A stretch of DNA of 64,000 bases from Metaphire vulgaris (lineage: Eukaryota; Annelida; Clitellata; Crassiclitellata; Megascolecidae): contig CM030862.1 in NCBI GenBank assembly GCA_018105865.1, positions 6,524,479-6,588,478 of the forward strand, read 5' to 3'. Of the stretch, positions 43,915 through 55,835 are shown one piece after another (positions within the stretch are counted from its first letter, which is position 1; every line of letters begins with the position of its first letter). Both the position numbers and the translations under genes were made by a program. The notes under the pieces are model-generated. The model was not told where the DNA came from, made no database searches, and saw only the letters and a program-made list of their open reading frames with translations.

Positions 43915-45813
43915 ACCCAACGCTCAAAATCGAGTATGGGCGAACCCTTACCATTTTTGCATGCACTCGATGTATATTCGTCTTAATAATAACCAACACA
44001 TCGAGTTAGAACGTGGGGTTGTAGGAAGTTTGCTTCAAAGACCTATACGTTTAAACAAGAAATTGAAAAAAACAGCTTTGCGGTTGTGGATATTTATAAA
44101 TTCAAAACAAAACACGCAGTTGCGGTAGAAGACAACTGGAAGAATAGCGATCGTTACAAATTGTAGATTCGCAAACCAACATATCTGTTCATATTAGTTC
44201 ACACATTTTCTCAATCATGCCCGTCACACCGATCTTCTCTCTCACTCTCTCTTTCTAAGTCACATGAAACCAATAAATTGACTATTTACACACGAAACAT
44301 TCGGTACATGCCGTAAAAGTAGCCGTACAGGCTAAAGATAAACTGCCTGTTGATAAAAATGAACGCGATTAATTATTTATCTGCACTGAAACTCTTTAAG
44401 TAGTAATCTTGCGAATTCTGCAAAAATAAAGCAAGCTAAAGTAATCTCAAAATACATCACCAAACTATTCACAGCAAGAAGAGCAGGACCCAAAGCCAAA
44501 GGCACTCAAAAGGCTTTCGAGGACGCATTACAAATCTGAGCACATTGCTTCAAAAATGTGTCGAACCTATAGCAGCACACAGCCGAGTCCTCTTTCTTCA
44601 GAACGCTATTTCAGAGGAAATCTGCCACTGCACGGGCGAGGACTCAATCTAAGTAGACGACAGTCGTCTGCTAAACCGTTTTAACAGAAGCACCTTTTTT
44701 TACTTCTGCAGACATAATCTATCATATGCGGTGTATCTATCATCAGCGCCGATATTAGGTTTCAAAGCAATTATAATACAAGAGACGGCGGTTGATGTTT
44801 GCTCAAAAGTTAAGTAGACGCTCTCTCTCGAGAGTCCAGCATAATTTCGGCCCCCATGAGACTGGTTCACAGGGTCACCAACCAAACTATTAAAGCAAGA
44901 GTAGCGCTTCCAGAAAATGGGATCGGTCTGAGAATTAAGCTGGCGAAATAAACTGTATTCTGCATCAGTCAGTCATGGCTGAATCCTCTCAGATCGGAAC
45001 AAGCTTATAGTCAAACAGTTATCAATTAGACATCACCGTGGCTAAGCATTTGAAGTGTTCTTAAAGCTATTTGCAGACAAGTCTGGACTTCAATTACCAT
45101 AAGACCCTAGGATTATAAAGAAAGAGTAAGCAAACAGTCTAAAATTGTAACTTTTAGACTGTATTTGATGCTTGCATTTAGGTTATTACTAAGTACTCCT
45201 GTTCCGTACTGATTACCACACTCAATAACTGCATTAAGAACAACATAGCCTAACTGTCACAATTCTATACGGTATACGACTGAGCTGCAAAACAATGAAA
45301 AACAATAAACTCACTTCCTTAAGAAGGATTCGCAAATAAAATCATTCAACTGTTGAACACATCGTGACAAATAACCGTTAAGTTCATCTTGTGTCAAGAT
45401 TCTCTCATAAGTCATCAAATTATGAACAATTTTATTATTATCACTGAACGGATTTCATTACGTTGTGGCTAACTATTTACTCGACTGATCTCACAACACT
45501 CCATCCAATCTAAATATATAGAAAACTAATATGCTATTATGCTATATCAACCTTTTGAACAGTTGATGTCATGTATTACGAGTACATGTATAATGTGCAG
45601 AAAATACTATATTTTCAGATGCATTTAAAATCATGGAATAGGCACATGTATTTATATAAAAATACTGGAATTGATAAATGAATATTGACATTCCAGCTAA
45701 GTGGCTATTGGATTCAGAGTAAAATACGTACTTCTGAAAAGCGGATTTTAAAAGTTCTGAATGTGATGCTGGAATGCTGCAACACTTTGGTCCTTCTATA
45801 GTTGCACAATAAC
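43915..45813. other. AT-rich unique DNA, no gene seen
   Basis: Almost 1.9 kb without repeats or coding frames. It lies downstream (minus sense) of the zinc-finger gene and could be its intron or 3' UTR; nothing in the sequence proves this. Confidence 0.35.
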
Positions 45814-46034
45814 CAGTGGCGTAGCGAGGGGCAGTGGGGGCGAACCGCCCCGGGCGGCACTTCCCCTAGGAGCGGCATTTTCGAGATTTGATAAGGTCTT
45901 TTGCTTTTGATAGCGTTTTTTTTGCTTGTCACGATATTTCGGGAGGTTGATAACGTTTTTTTGCTTGTCAGGAAAATTTCGGAGGCGGCACTTTTTTCTC
46001 ACCCCGGGCGGCATTTTGCCTCGCTACGCCACTG
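45814..46034. mobile_element. hAT-type MITE, CAGTGGCGTAGCGAGG family
   Basis: 221 bp with near-perfect CAGTGGCGTAGCGAGG / CCTCGCTACGCCACTG ends (right end reads GCCTCGCTACGCCACTG) and an 8-bp duplication with one mismatch (ACAATAAC 45806-45813, ACAATACC 46035-46042). Two TTTTTTGCTTGTCA motifs inside. Confidence 0.93.
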
Positions 46035-46042
46035 ACAATACC

Positions 46043-47383
46043 TGAACTGCATATGTCATAAAATTGAATGTGTCCAATTTATAAATTTGTAAACAGACTA
46101 TATGACATTACTTTAAAAAAGGAGATATATTATATAATTAAAGGACTTGCGTGCTTCTAAGAACAAGTCACCTAAACACTCCAAACGCAATATTCATAAG
46201 ATTTGATGTCTGATAAAAGCAGACGCAAAATTCACTTTAAGAGATAAAAATGCATACAAACTACAAAGCACAATAGTAAAATATGGTCAACCTTAATGAG
46301 CAAAAGTGAATAAATGTCTAAAATGTACCTGAACGACGCACAGAAAATAACTGAAATGATATGGAAAAACATGAAATCACAGTGATTGCACACTGCTAAT
46401 AGCACTTTGGAGTAAAATCAAACCCACTGCTACTGAGCAGATGCTACAATGCTATATCGTTCACGAAACACTGACCACTGGTAGATATGAGTATTTGATT
46501 ACAGGGTTTTCCTAGTTCCTGAACACAGCAACCTACTGTGATGGTAATTCAATGAACAAGTTTACGACAAAAGAGTTCAAGACATTCGAACAGAGAGAGG
46601 AAGAGCATTGTGAGGAAAGATCGAAAATGCATATGACAATTATTCTTATTTTGAAAAACAACTGCAGTATAAACGTCACTGGCAAAATCCATTGTCACTA
46701 ACAAGCATCTTCAAGTTTATCCTTTCGTAAAAGATCAGCAGTTTATACAAAAAGCAACACTATTCGACACACTAGGCCCCCATAGTGGCCCATACATATA
46801 AGGCTGCCCCTATGTATTGCTAAAATGCCCTGCATAACTGAATTTTCAACAAACCTTTTCTTCAGGGACTTGTTTGCCTGGCAGAGTAGGAGGTATGGCA
46901 TTTTGTGGTAGAAAAATCCGTGCAAAACCAGCCAAAAGGATGACACTGGTTAAATGGATCACATTCGTTGCTGCTGTTTAGAGGTAAATAAAGAAGGTGA
47001 AGGGGAGGGAACAGCAAGAATAGAGTAAACAACCTCGGAGCCGGCGAAGGGCGATGGAAAGAAGTCTACGACGGGCAAAGGCACTCGTGAAGTCCTCAGG
47101 GCCGGAAAGTAAACGATATTTGGACTTCTAGCCCTAAATCATAATTTTTAACACTTATTTACATCAGTTGAATCTCCATGGTTTACTAGGATTCTTGTCA
47201 AACTAACGGCGCTTTGACTCATAGTTTCAACGCTAAGTTAAGGTCTTAGTCAACAAGTCACGCAAACTGTGCACTGTAAACCTGTAGGTACAATTAAAAA
47301 GAAATACACGCATCACCCCGACCTATACCTGCAGCCAATACTAGAATAATCATAATTCTCAAACTAAGCAGACTGGACGATCT
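46043..47383. other. AT-rich unique DNA, no gene seen
   Basis: No repeats or convincing coding frame. Same character as 43915-45813. Confidence 0.35.
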
Positions 47384-47391
47384 CCTGGATA

Positions 47392-47611
47392 CATGGGCGT
47401 CCGGAGGGGGTGTAAGGGGGTGCAATTGCACCCCCCTGGAAAAATTGCGGAGTCATGAGTCTGGACTCATGACTCCGCAATTTTAAAAGTAAAATTGCTT
47501 GTTTCTTTCGTCACAAAACCTTATTTCGCACCCCTGGAAAATTTTTTTCATTTCTTTTGCCACAAGACCCTGTTTTGCACCCTCCTGGAAAAATTTCGGC
47601 GGGCGCCCATG
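47392..47611. mobile_element. hAT-type MITE with internal fold-back
   Basis: 220 bp, ends CATGGGCGTCCG and CGGGCGCCCATG, 8-bp duplication with one mismatch (CCTGGATA 47384-47391, GCTGGATA 47612-47619). Three CACCCCTGGAAAA-like phrases follow each other inside. Confidence 0.85.
47441..47484. repeat. Near-perfect hairpin, 21-bp arms, 2-nt loop
   Basis: AAAATTGCGGAGTCATGAGT plus C pairs exactly with the sequence after TG. It lies inside the hAT-type element at 47392-47611. Confidence 0.95.
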
Positions 47612-47619
47612 GCTGGATA

Positions 47620-48097
<478 letters not shown>

Positions 48098-48155
48098 GGC
48101 CTATTGAGAAACGGTAGCATCGTTAAGATAAGACGTTTGTAACAACAGATATTGC

Positions 48156-49967
48156 TCAACCAGAACTTACACTCGGAGAAAGTGCTGCTACGTTGTCGAG
48201 GGACTGGGCGCACTGTTCTTCGGTTATCTGCTGCTGTTCTCGGTGCGCTTCCTTTATGTGATTCCGCAGGAGTTTGTTCGTCAGAAATTTCCCCGAACAG
48301 AACGGACAGATCGTGGACTTCGTCGGTATGCCGAGGTGCGTGCGCAGGTGTACGCGAAGGTCGTACTTGTACTTGTACGTTCGCGTACACATGTGACACT
48401 CGAATGGACGGGCGCTGGTGTGGACGGGAAGGTGTTCGTGATATTTCGATTTGAAGAGGAAAGTCTTCTGACAGAATCCACACTTGTAGGTCTTCTGTTC
48501 GCTGCTGGTGGCGCTGCTGTTACCGTCCGGGGCCCCCGTCGAATTTGCCTATTTTCTGGTCGATAAACGCACGCGTGAGTCCGGAATGGGCTTCTGGACT
48601 ATCGTCCGGTTCAGCCGCCGTCGCCTTGGACGGTTCCGGAAAGACCTTGGATTCGGACGGATCCAGCGATCCGTTGGCGATCCCGAAGAACTGTTGCAGG
48701 GACGACGGGTGGGAGTCGGGCAACTGGGCCGGGCCCCCCACCGCGTCCATGAAGCTCTTTCGCGACGGGATCAGGTGCAGCGCGGCCGAAGAGGGAGGAA
48801 AGTGCTGTTGGAAGATCCTGGCGTCCATGACGACGCCCGGTGGCTTCTCTCGCTTGATCAGTGACCAGGCGGTGGTCAGGTCGAACGGGCGCGCCAGGCC
48901 TCCGAGGGCCGGCGACGAAACCTCGAAGGACTTGGGGGTGGACCCGGAGACCGGCATCGGGAAGAAATCGCCGGGGTATTTCGTCTTCGACTTCCCGTTG
49001 AGCAGGCGTGACCGAATGACGTCGCGCACCTGTTCGGTGTAATTCTGCGGGGAGGATATCAACAGGTCGGCGTCGTGCTGGGTCGGGTTGACCCCGACAC
49101 TCCGTTCATCTTCTGTCCGATTGGATGAGACGATCTGACGTCACTCGTCTGGTACTTGGAATCAACCAGCGAATTGTTATTGGAGCGGTCGTCATCGTCG
49201 CCGACGTCGTCGTTTAGTGACATATCGATAACGAGGCTACCGGTCGACATGTCCTGGATGGCGCTGTCGTCTCCCGCTGCCATCGTCGTCTTCGCTTTGT
49301 CCGGCGTCGTTGACGGCCTCGCTTGGGTGTAGACCAGTCCAGTTCCCGGAATAATGAGTCCGACGGTTCCGGAAGTGGAGTCCCCGGAAGTGGAACGCCG
49401 CTGATCCTCCGTCTCCTCTTCGCTCTCCTCAGAGGAATCCTCGTCTTCTTTGTCCGTCTCTTCGCTGAAATCCCCATCGCCCCCCTCCTCCTCCTCATCA
49501 TCATCATCATTCACGTCGACCGTCGGATTGTTATTGCTGTCTGTCATCAGGTGGCGCTGCTGTTGCTGCTGATGATGATGATGACGTCGTGCGGTGACGT
49601 CATTCGGCGCGGTGGTTCCTTCCCCTCCCCCTCCCACGAACATCTCCGGTTTCTTCCTGCTATGGACGCAGTCTTCGGTCATCTTCCTCTTCTGCCCGGA
49701 TGGCTGAAGGCTCGGCCGCCCCGCCGTCGACCTCACCGCCTCGCCACCGACCCTGGAGGTCCTCTCGTACGGCGGCGGCGGCGGCTCCGGAATGAGTCCG
49801 GGAAAATGATCGGACAGCTGGATGACGGTCATACGACTGTTACAAGACGTAATGCAAACGGTGGCCTCGATGAAAACCGACGCCAGACTTCCGGTTTCCT
49901 TCTTCCACAGATCCAAGATGGCGCTGGCCATGAGTCGACGAAAGCGTTCTTTCTGGATGTCAAGCAT
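48156..49967 (-). CDS. C2H2 zinc-finger protein, three fingers (two apparent frameshifts)
   Basis: The start ATG at 49967 has a good context (GATCCGCCATGC). Residues 1-60 form an ordered-looking block (FRRLMASAILDLWKKETGSL, then VCITSCNSRMTVIQLS). It is followed by a Pro run, His/Gln runs, an acidic Asp/Glu stretch, and Ser/Thr-rich sequence, all suited to a nuclear regulator. About 180 codons follow in a shifted frame (49090-48530), then three C2H2 fingers: YKCGFCQKTF..HLPVH, FECHMCTRTY..HLRTH and ICPFCSGKF..HIKEAH, all with C-x2-C-x12-H-x3/4-H spacing. The two frame changes fall at G-runs (49092-49095 and 48533-48537 on plus), so base-calling errors are likely. The frame stops at 48156, but a consensus donor (GAGT/GTAAGT, exon ending 48171) shortly before suggests that the real transcript may continue into downstream exons. 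I do not recognise the exact family. About 600 residues as read. Confidence 0.82.
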
Positions 49968-49987
49968 GGCGGATCATTCAATCGACA

Positions 49988-50016
49988 GAAGAAGAAGAAG
50001 AAGAAGAAGAAGAAGA
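49988..50016. repeat. GAA microsatellite
   Basis: GAAGAAGAA run just upstream (minus sense) of the zinc-finger ATG; on the minus strand it is a TTC pyrimidine tract in the 5' UTR or at an acceptor. Confidence 0.92.
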
Positions 50017-50042
50017 TTCTAGTTTTTTTCTATCGAAAGATT

Positions 50043-50419
50043 ATTATTCGACGACGATCGGAGTTTTGATCAAATCATTCAGACACGTGACCTGAATATT
50101 CAAAAATCCATGTTTAATAAAGTTTCTTTCACTCAATAAGATACAATATTATTGTAAGGTAAAAAGCACAGAAAACAGCGCAAATAACGACATTAGAAAG
50201 GAAGAAAGAGCAAAAGCCAAAAATAAAAAAGTCAGTCAAACGTCATTCGCAAATCTCACTCGAGAACTTAAACCACAAAATCCCGCAAATCATCGCAAGA
50301 ATGCGTTTAGTCTTAGATCAACGGTTGTCATGACGATTCAAGTAACTGCAGAGAACAAGAATGACCAGTTTTTATATGTTCTAATGTTAACTGCAGTTTC
50401 ATAAAGCATCGCAGTACTA
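50043..50419. other. Upstream flank of zinc-finger gene
   Basis: AT-rich, no CpG-rich promoter seen. The transcription start cannot be placed. Confidence 0.3.
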
Positions 50420-50488
50420 AGGGTCCATCCATATAGTAGGTACGCACTGAAGGGGAAGGCAGATGCGGCGCCAGACGTTTGAGAGTGG

Positions 50489-50545
50489 GGGGTTAGGGTT
50501 TAGGGTTAACCTTTGCGTTAGGGTTAGGGATAACCCTAAAATAAC
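50489..50545. repeat. Interstitial TTAGGG-like repeats
   Basis: TTAGGGTTTAGGGTTAACC, then GTTAGGGTTAGGGATAACCC: degenerate telomere-type hexamers in both orientations, within the TIR element. Confidence 0.7.
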
Positions 50546-50854
50546 CCCAAATTGATAATCTTATAAATAGCCCTGCTTGCTCCCATTTCCACGCGTTAGA
50601 CACTTCCCTCCCTGGTCGCGTCTAGCGCAGCCTCCCTTGGAACGGGGGTTTCTCCCCGGAAATTTTTTCAAATCGTAGATGCTCGTACGTGTGTTTTAGA
50701 GCATGTTGGACACAAAATCACAGGTCTGGCATCAATAGGTTCCATGTCTGTCATTTCTTATGCTTAAGTCAATTTCAAATTATTCTGCTTCGATTATGTG
50801 CGTGTTAAGTCAAAAATTACTTGTCTTTGGCCCATTCTAGTGTAAATGCTAGTA

Positions 50855-51267
50855 AGGGGCTGTCCATTAATTACGTCAACAATTTAGAGGGAGGGGTTTG
50901 AAAAAGTTTGACAGTTGTTGACAGGGGGAGGCGTCAAGAAAAGTTGACGTCAGCAATTTCACTTTTTACAAATAATCAAAAACTAGGAAATTTCATGGAA
51001 TACTAGCCTACTTATTGTAATGGAAAAAAGCATGGAAAAAGGTCATAACCATCACATTTTGACACTCGACGAGCAAAAAAGGGAAAACATGGTAATCATC
51101 GCAAAAATATTAACTTTGTTATTGGGACCTGTCATTGATCTGGAGGGGGGGTCAAAAGTTTTTGACGTAATTATGGGGGGGGGTAACTGAAAGTTGACAG
51201 TTGTTGACAAGGGGTGGAGGGGTAAAAAATTGACCAAAATTGTTGACATAATTAATGGACAGCCCTA
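50855..51267. mobile_element. TIR element, GGGCTGTCCATTAATT family (nested)
   Basis: 413 bp; ends AGGGGCTGTCCATTAATTAC and TAATTAATGGACAGCCCT, with the inverted repeat extending through GTCAACAATTT. Contains CGACGAGCAAAAAAGGG. Relative at 10532-10972. Confidence 0.85.
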
Positions 51268-52004
51268 AGAGTAAGAGTCAGTGGCAGATGCTACTGCTCA
51301 ATCAAATCTTGAAATCTTGTTTTAAATCGCTGTAAATCTATTCAGTGTCACAACTCACAAGTGGCAAAAGGCGACAAAAAGTAGACAGCAGGCAAATAAA
51401 TTGCTGATGAAAACTTCAAACCACAGTTACTAGTTAAAAAGCAGCAGGCTAGTTAAGCCATAGCAATTAACAGACATCCAATACTATCAATCATTGTTCA
51501 GTTATAGGTCTTGTACAATTGATTCTGGTCTCAAGTATATAACACAACATTTAATAGAACTTGGCTCGCCTTTCCAATCGTTCAGCAAAGGCGTTTATTA
51601 GCTTTTCAATATCCAATGCACGATTCTTGTAAACAAACAAACGTTTAAGCCCGCAACGCCATCCTGTAGATATATAGGGAACGCTTGATACTTAGACTAG
51701 TAAAACTGATCCTCAATCATTCCCTAGCCCCTTCACAAAAATTTCTCTGCAATTTTGCACGAATCTCACGGGTGGCCCTGATGGCAAGTGGGGGTTCAAA
51801 CCCTCCCAAATCCCCCGTGGCCCCGCCACTGGGGGAAGGGGGCTGATTTAGGAGATTTTGCGTATGCATACTGTGTGCAAACGGCGGGAGGGGTTGAAAA
51901 TATGCCTTCTTGCGTACGTACTATATGGATGAGCCCTAATTCAGTTCATAACTACCAACTATAACTATTGTTTGAACTATAGATGTAATATTTTTGCACT
52001 TCAA

Positions 52005-52030
52005 TACTACTACTACTACTACTACTACTG

Positions 52031-52117
<87 letters not shown>

Positions 52118-52131
52118 ATAACTACTACTAC

Positions 52132-52171
<40 letters not shown>
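52005..52171. repeat. CTA and AAT microsatellites
   Basis: (CTA) run of about 110 bp passing into an AAT run of about 40 bp. Confidence 0.95.
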
Positions 52172-52172
<1 letters not shown>

Positions 52173-53190
52173 GCCACTGATCTTGAAGCAGTTGTCAGTC
52201 TCATATCGCTTTTCCATCGCAAGTAATAATCACTCAGTCAATTATCATCAGTACAGATAAGTCAATTGAAACACAACGTCAGCATTAAGAAGGCATGTCG
52301 GCGACGCTCGGAGGTTCGAGGCAGAGGTCAACGGCTGAAGCGGAACAATTCTTAACGATGAAAGACTTTACTGGTAGGTGGTGGTGGTGGGGGGGGAGAC
52401 CAGGGTTAATCAGCGGATAGCTCCTCTGGAGTCTGGACTTCGGTCGACCAGCCTTAAGGACATCAGAAGAATCGCTCGAAACTTACATGTATATTATGAT
52501 TTATGTTGAAATAGTTTTCCTCAAAGCGTTCTCCAAAGTCTGAATCTGATTCCTCCTCCTCCTTCTCCTTCCTCCTTTTCTCCTCCTCCTCCTCCTCCTC
52601 CTCCTCCTCCTCCTCTTCCTCCTCCGACAGACCGAATTCTTCCAAACCCATAAAGTGGGGGTGGGTGGGTGGGGTGGGGTGGAGGGAAGCGTAGTAACCC
52701 TCTGCCCCGTCGAACGATTAATTCAAAAGAGCGGCGGTCATCTGAAGTCCCGACTCGGCAGCTAAGCGTCACCTCGGAAGATGGCTCCCGTAAAGCGGGC
52801 AAAACGAAGGTCCTCGGGGGCATTTTGGCACGACGCCTAACCGACCGTGGGATAGGACAAACCCAACGCAAGTAACCCTACCCAGGTTGCAAGAGTCGGC
52901 GGGGTAACTGGGCTCGCTTTGAACGAACATCCAGCTAGATAAATCGACCCTCTCTCTCACGGGGGGTCCCCTCCGCCGTTCCACCCTGCGGTCAAGTGAC
53001 GCCCCAACTTCGTTCATCAGTCCACTTGTATACGATTCTACCTACGTCCCGGTTCCTGTGAGCAGAGTCAAATGGAGACCTCCTCACTTATGAAATGAAT
53101 ATTACAGCATCTCCCCTCCTCCTCCTCCTCCAGCTCCTCCTCGTCACCTCGAATATTCTCGGGGTCACGGAGGGCAGAGTTCTTCTCCCA
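52172..53190. other. Intergenic with CTC run, no supported gene
   Basis: CTC microsatellite at 52550-52622 and TGGGTGGGG at 52655-52685. Overlapping frames at 52521-53017 are GC-rich but show no domain. Confidence 0.35.
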
Positions 53191-53199
53191 TCCTCCTCT

Positions 53200-53345
53200 T
53201 TTCTCTCCGCTATAACTACCCCACAACACTCGCGAGAAAACCACCGGGATATTTTTAACATTTTCTAGCGGCAGTCCCATCCTCTCTTTTCTCACCGCTA
53301 TTTCTCACCCCCACAACACTCGTGATGAAACCACCAGGATATTTT
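53200..53345. repeat. Tandem duplication of about 73 bp
   Basis: CCCACAACACTCGCGAGAAA, ACCACCGGGATATTTTTAAC, TCTAGCGGCAG is repeated immediately with small changes (53311-53367). Confidence 0.85.
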
Positions 53346-53349
53346 TAAC

Positions 53350-53890
53350 ATTTCCTAGCGGCAGCAGCAGCACGACCTGTTATGCCTGTCAAGCGAACGA
53401 ACCTTTCAATCGTAAAATCAGACACCAGGAAGTTCTGAGAAATCGAATTACGCCGACTGAGAAACGACTAGAGAGAGATTGCGATGCGTCATAATAGATC
53501 GATGACGTATTCCATGAAACGTTCGAATGATCTTCTTATGTCGCCCTCGTTCTTATGAGGATTAATGCGAAATCTAATCTTTTTGTGACATATCTTCTTA
53601 CTCAGCATTTGTATTAATCGCACTCACCATTTCGTCTTGTGCAGTTCTTCATAATATTTTAATGCAATCAGTCAAACCAATTATAGGCATATGTTCCGTA
53701 ATATCAACAATTTATCAAATTATACCCAACGCTAATTATATGATCCAATCTAATTATGACCTTCTATAGTGCCACTTCATAATGTACAGAAGCATCAGCC
53801 GATGGAAAACCAAATAAAAATCAGTCAAGATACAAGTCAAATCTAGGATATCAGACCTTTAAATCAAATGCTTAAAACACTTGCATACTC
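53350..53890. other. Intergenic, no gene seen
   Basis: AT-rich unique sequence. Confidence 0.3.
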
Positions 53891-53894
53891 GTTT

Positions 53895-53979
53895 TCTCTC
53901 CTCTTTCTCTTCTTTCTCTCTCTTCCCCTCTTTCTTTCTTCCTTTCCTTCCTTCCTTCCTTCCTTCCTTCATTCCATTC

Positions 53980-54042
<63 letters not shown>
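53895..54042. repeat. TTCC, TGTC and CT microsatellite cluster
   Basis: CTTCCTTCC (53935-53970), CTGT (53982-54005), CT (54005-54042). Confidence 0.95.
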
Positions 54043-54046
<4 letters not shown>

Positions 54047-54417
54047 CTATTGTTGGGGACCAAATAGGTGGGACAAAATTTATGCTAACATTTCCCAGGA
54101 GTGCCATGCAAAGAAAATTCTGGGATTATTGCCTTATATTCATCATTCATACCATAAAGACTAAACTGATGAATGTAAAAGCTAGATGCAAAATATGCTA
54201 GATTTCAATTGCACAGAAACTGATTAGCCACCTAGAAGCTGAGAATTCTCGACCGCAATTACTGGGAAACGGCAATTCTAATGATTACGTTTAATGAAAA
54301 GCCAGCCGCGATGTCAGGAATGTGCTGAGCAATTTCCGATCCATTTTGCCATTGGATTATTACGATCGATTTCGAGGCACACAAGGGCGAACAAATGGCT
54401 CCCCTATTAGCAACAGA

Positions 54418-54440
54418 GAGAAAGAGACGGAGATGGAGAC

Positions 54441-54527
<87 letters not shown>

Positions 54528-54680
54528 CAGAGAGAGAGAGAGACAGAGAGAGACGGAGATGGAAAAAAGAGTCAGGCAGACACATACAGAGAGAAAAAGA
54601 CGGAGATGGAAAAAAGAGAGAGTCAGGCAGACACACACACACATAGAAGGAGACACAAAGACAGACACAGAGAGGCAAGC
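54418..54680. repeat. GA microsatellite cluster
   Basis: Long GA run (54444-54505) and GAGACAGA mixtures. A 45-bp phrase (GACGGAGATGGAAAAAAGAG, AGTCAGGCAGACACA) is repeated at 54550 and 54598. Confidence 0.93.
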
Positions 54681-54986
54681 TGGGATTGGTAGCCTGCCTT
54701 AGTTCTAGTGAAGCCGAAGGCAGACACATGTGAAGCTCTTTCGCAGCTGTTGATGACGGAGAGCATTTAGCATAATTTATACGAATTTCAAACGGTTGCC
54801 ACGACGACTCTAGTTCCGTCAATGGCAGTCACTGGCAGACGAAGGATTACGTCAACTCTGCAAGAATTCGCATCGCCCGTGAATCAGTGGGATCTCTTTT
54901 CGTAGAAACCGATTCAGTTTAAGCGATGGAAATTTTCGAATCATTGCAGTATTTCTCTCTAAACAGATTCCATAAATCAGAGTGTA
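54681..54986. other. Intergenic, no gene seen
   Basis: Unique sequence. Confidence 0.3.
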
Positions 54987-55198
54987 CAGTAGAACTTCGT
55001 TATAACGGACTCGGTTATAACGCATGCACGGTTATAAACGGATTCGAGTTTAACGCATACTGGGTTCAAACGTATACCTCAATGCACGGTCCCACGTGAT
55101 GCGCTACCCGTATTGGATGGTATTGGATATAACGTGCCTCGGATATGGCGTTCTAAATCTCACAGACCTGCTAAGTACGTTATAACGAAGTTCGACTG
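54987..55198. mobile_element. pogo/Tigger-type MITE
   Basis: 212 bp, ends CAGTAGAACTTCGTTATAACG and TTATAACGAAGTTCGACTG, TA on both sides (54985-54986, 55199-55200). The terminal inverted repeat here is the best preserved of the four copies. Confidence 0.9.
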
Positions 55199-55640
55199 TA
55201 GAACACGTATTGTCAGGCCGCTATTAGTTCACCAAAGAAAGCGTGCAGAATTAGCGGAATATATATATATATATATACACCGGGTTTCACAGAACACAGG
55301 TCCTGGCTGTTCCTAAAGGGCACGGAACAGTCGTTATTACCAACGAAGAAATAAATCGCCTAATAAGGAAGAATTTCACGTTAAGCGTCGATGCGATTGC
55401 CAGCGAGTTTAGCACGAAACCAGCGTAGATGGCGCTGTGCGTATCTAACAGCTTGACCTCTCTTTGCTTTGATACGATCTTAAGAACTGATCGAAAGAGG
55501 CATTAGCAACACCTGAAACCAATTTCATGGCTTCGACTACAGAGAACTCTTCCCTGTCGTTCTCCAGTCCCCTCAGACGGGTCTCACCCTTCTCTCGCAG
55601 TGGGAGAAACGGTCTCGCTCCCAGATGCTGACGACGCCTT
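55199..55640. other. Intergenic with TA run and possible mariner end
   Basis: TATATA at 55260-55276 is followed by ACACCGGGTTTCACAGAA, possibly one end of a TA-inserting element. No gene. Confidence 0.35.
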
Positions 55641-55835
55641 CTCTCTGTCACTCTCTTTCTCTGTCTCTGTCACTCTCTTCTGTCTCTCTCTGTCTCTCTG
55701 TCTCTCTCTGTCACTCTCTCTCTCTCTCTCTCTGTCTGTCTCTGTCTCTGTGTGTGTCTCTCTCTCTCTGTCTCTCTCTGTCTGTCTCTCTCTGTCTCTC
55801 TCTGTCTCTGTCTCTCTCTGTCTCTCTCTCTCTCC
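55640..55835. repeat. CT/CTGT microsatellite
   Basis: Nearly continuous CTCTCTGTCTC mixture of about 195 bp. All frames over it are artefacts. Confidence 0.95.

Larger units (their letters stand above)
50420..51937. mobile_element. 1.5-kb TIR element with nested insert
   Basis: Left end AGGGTCCATCCATATAGTAGG and right end CTATATGGATGAGCCCT form inverted repeats of 27 bp with three mismatches. Inside lie a telomere-like segment, a hAT-type end (AAATAGCCCTG at 50563) and a complete TIR element (50855-51267). No transposase frame. Confidence 0.7.

Noticed and set aside
49323..50069. Plus-strand frame of 248 codons opposite the zinc-finger gene.
   Set aside because: Shadow of the minus-strand coding exon, which has a conserved-looking N-terminus and leads into C2H2 fingers.
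50489..50545. True telomere or chromosome end.
   Set aside because: Degenerate hexamers in both orientations, inside a transposon and flanked by ordinary DNA.
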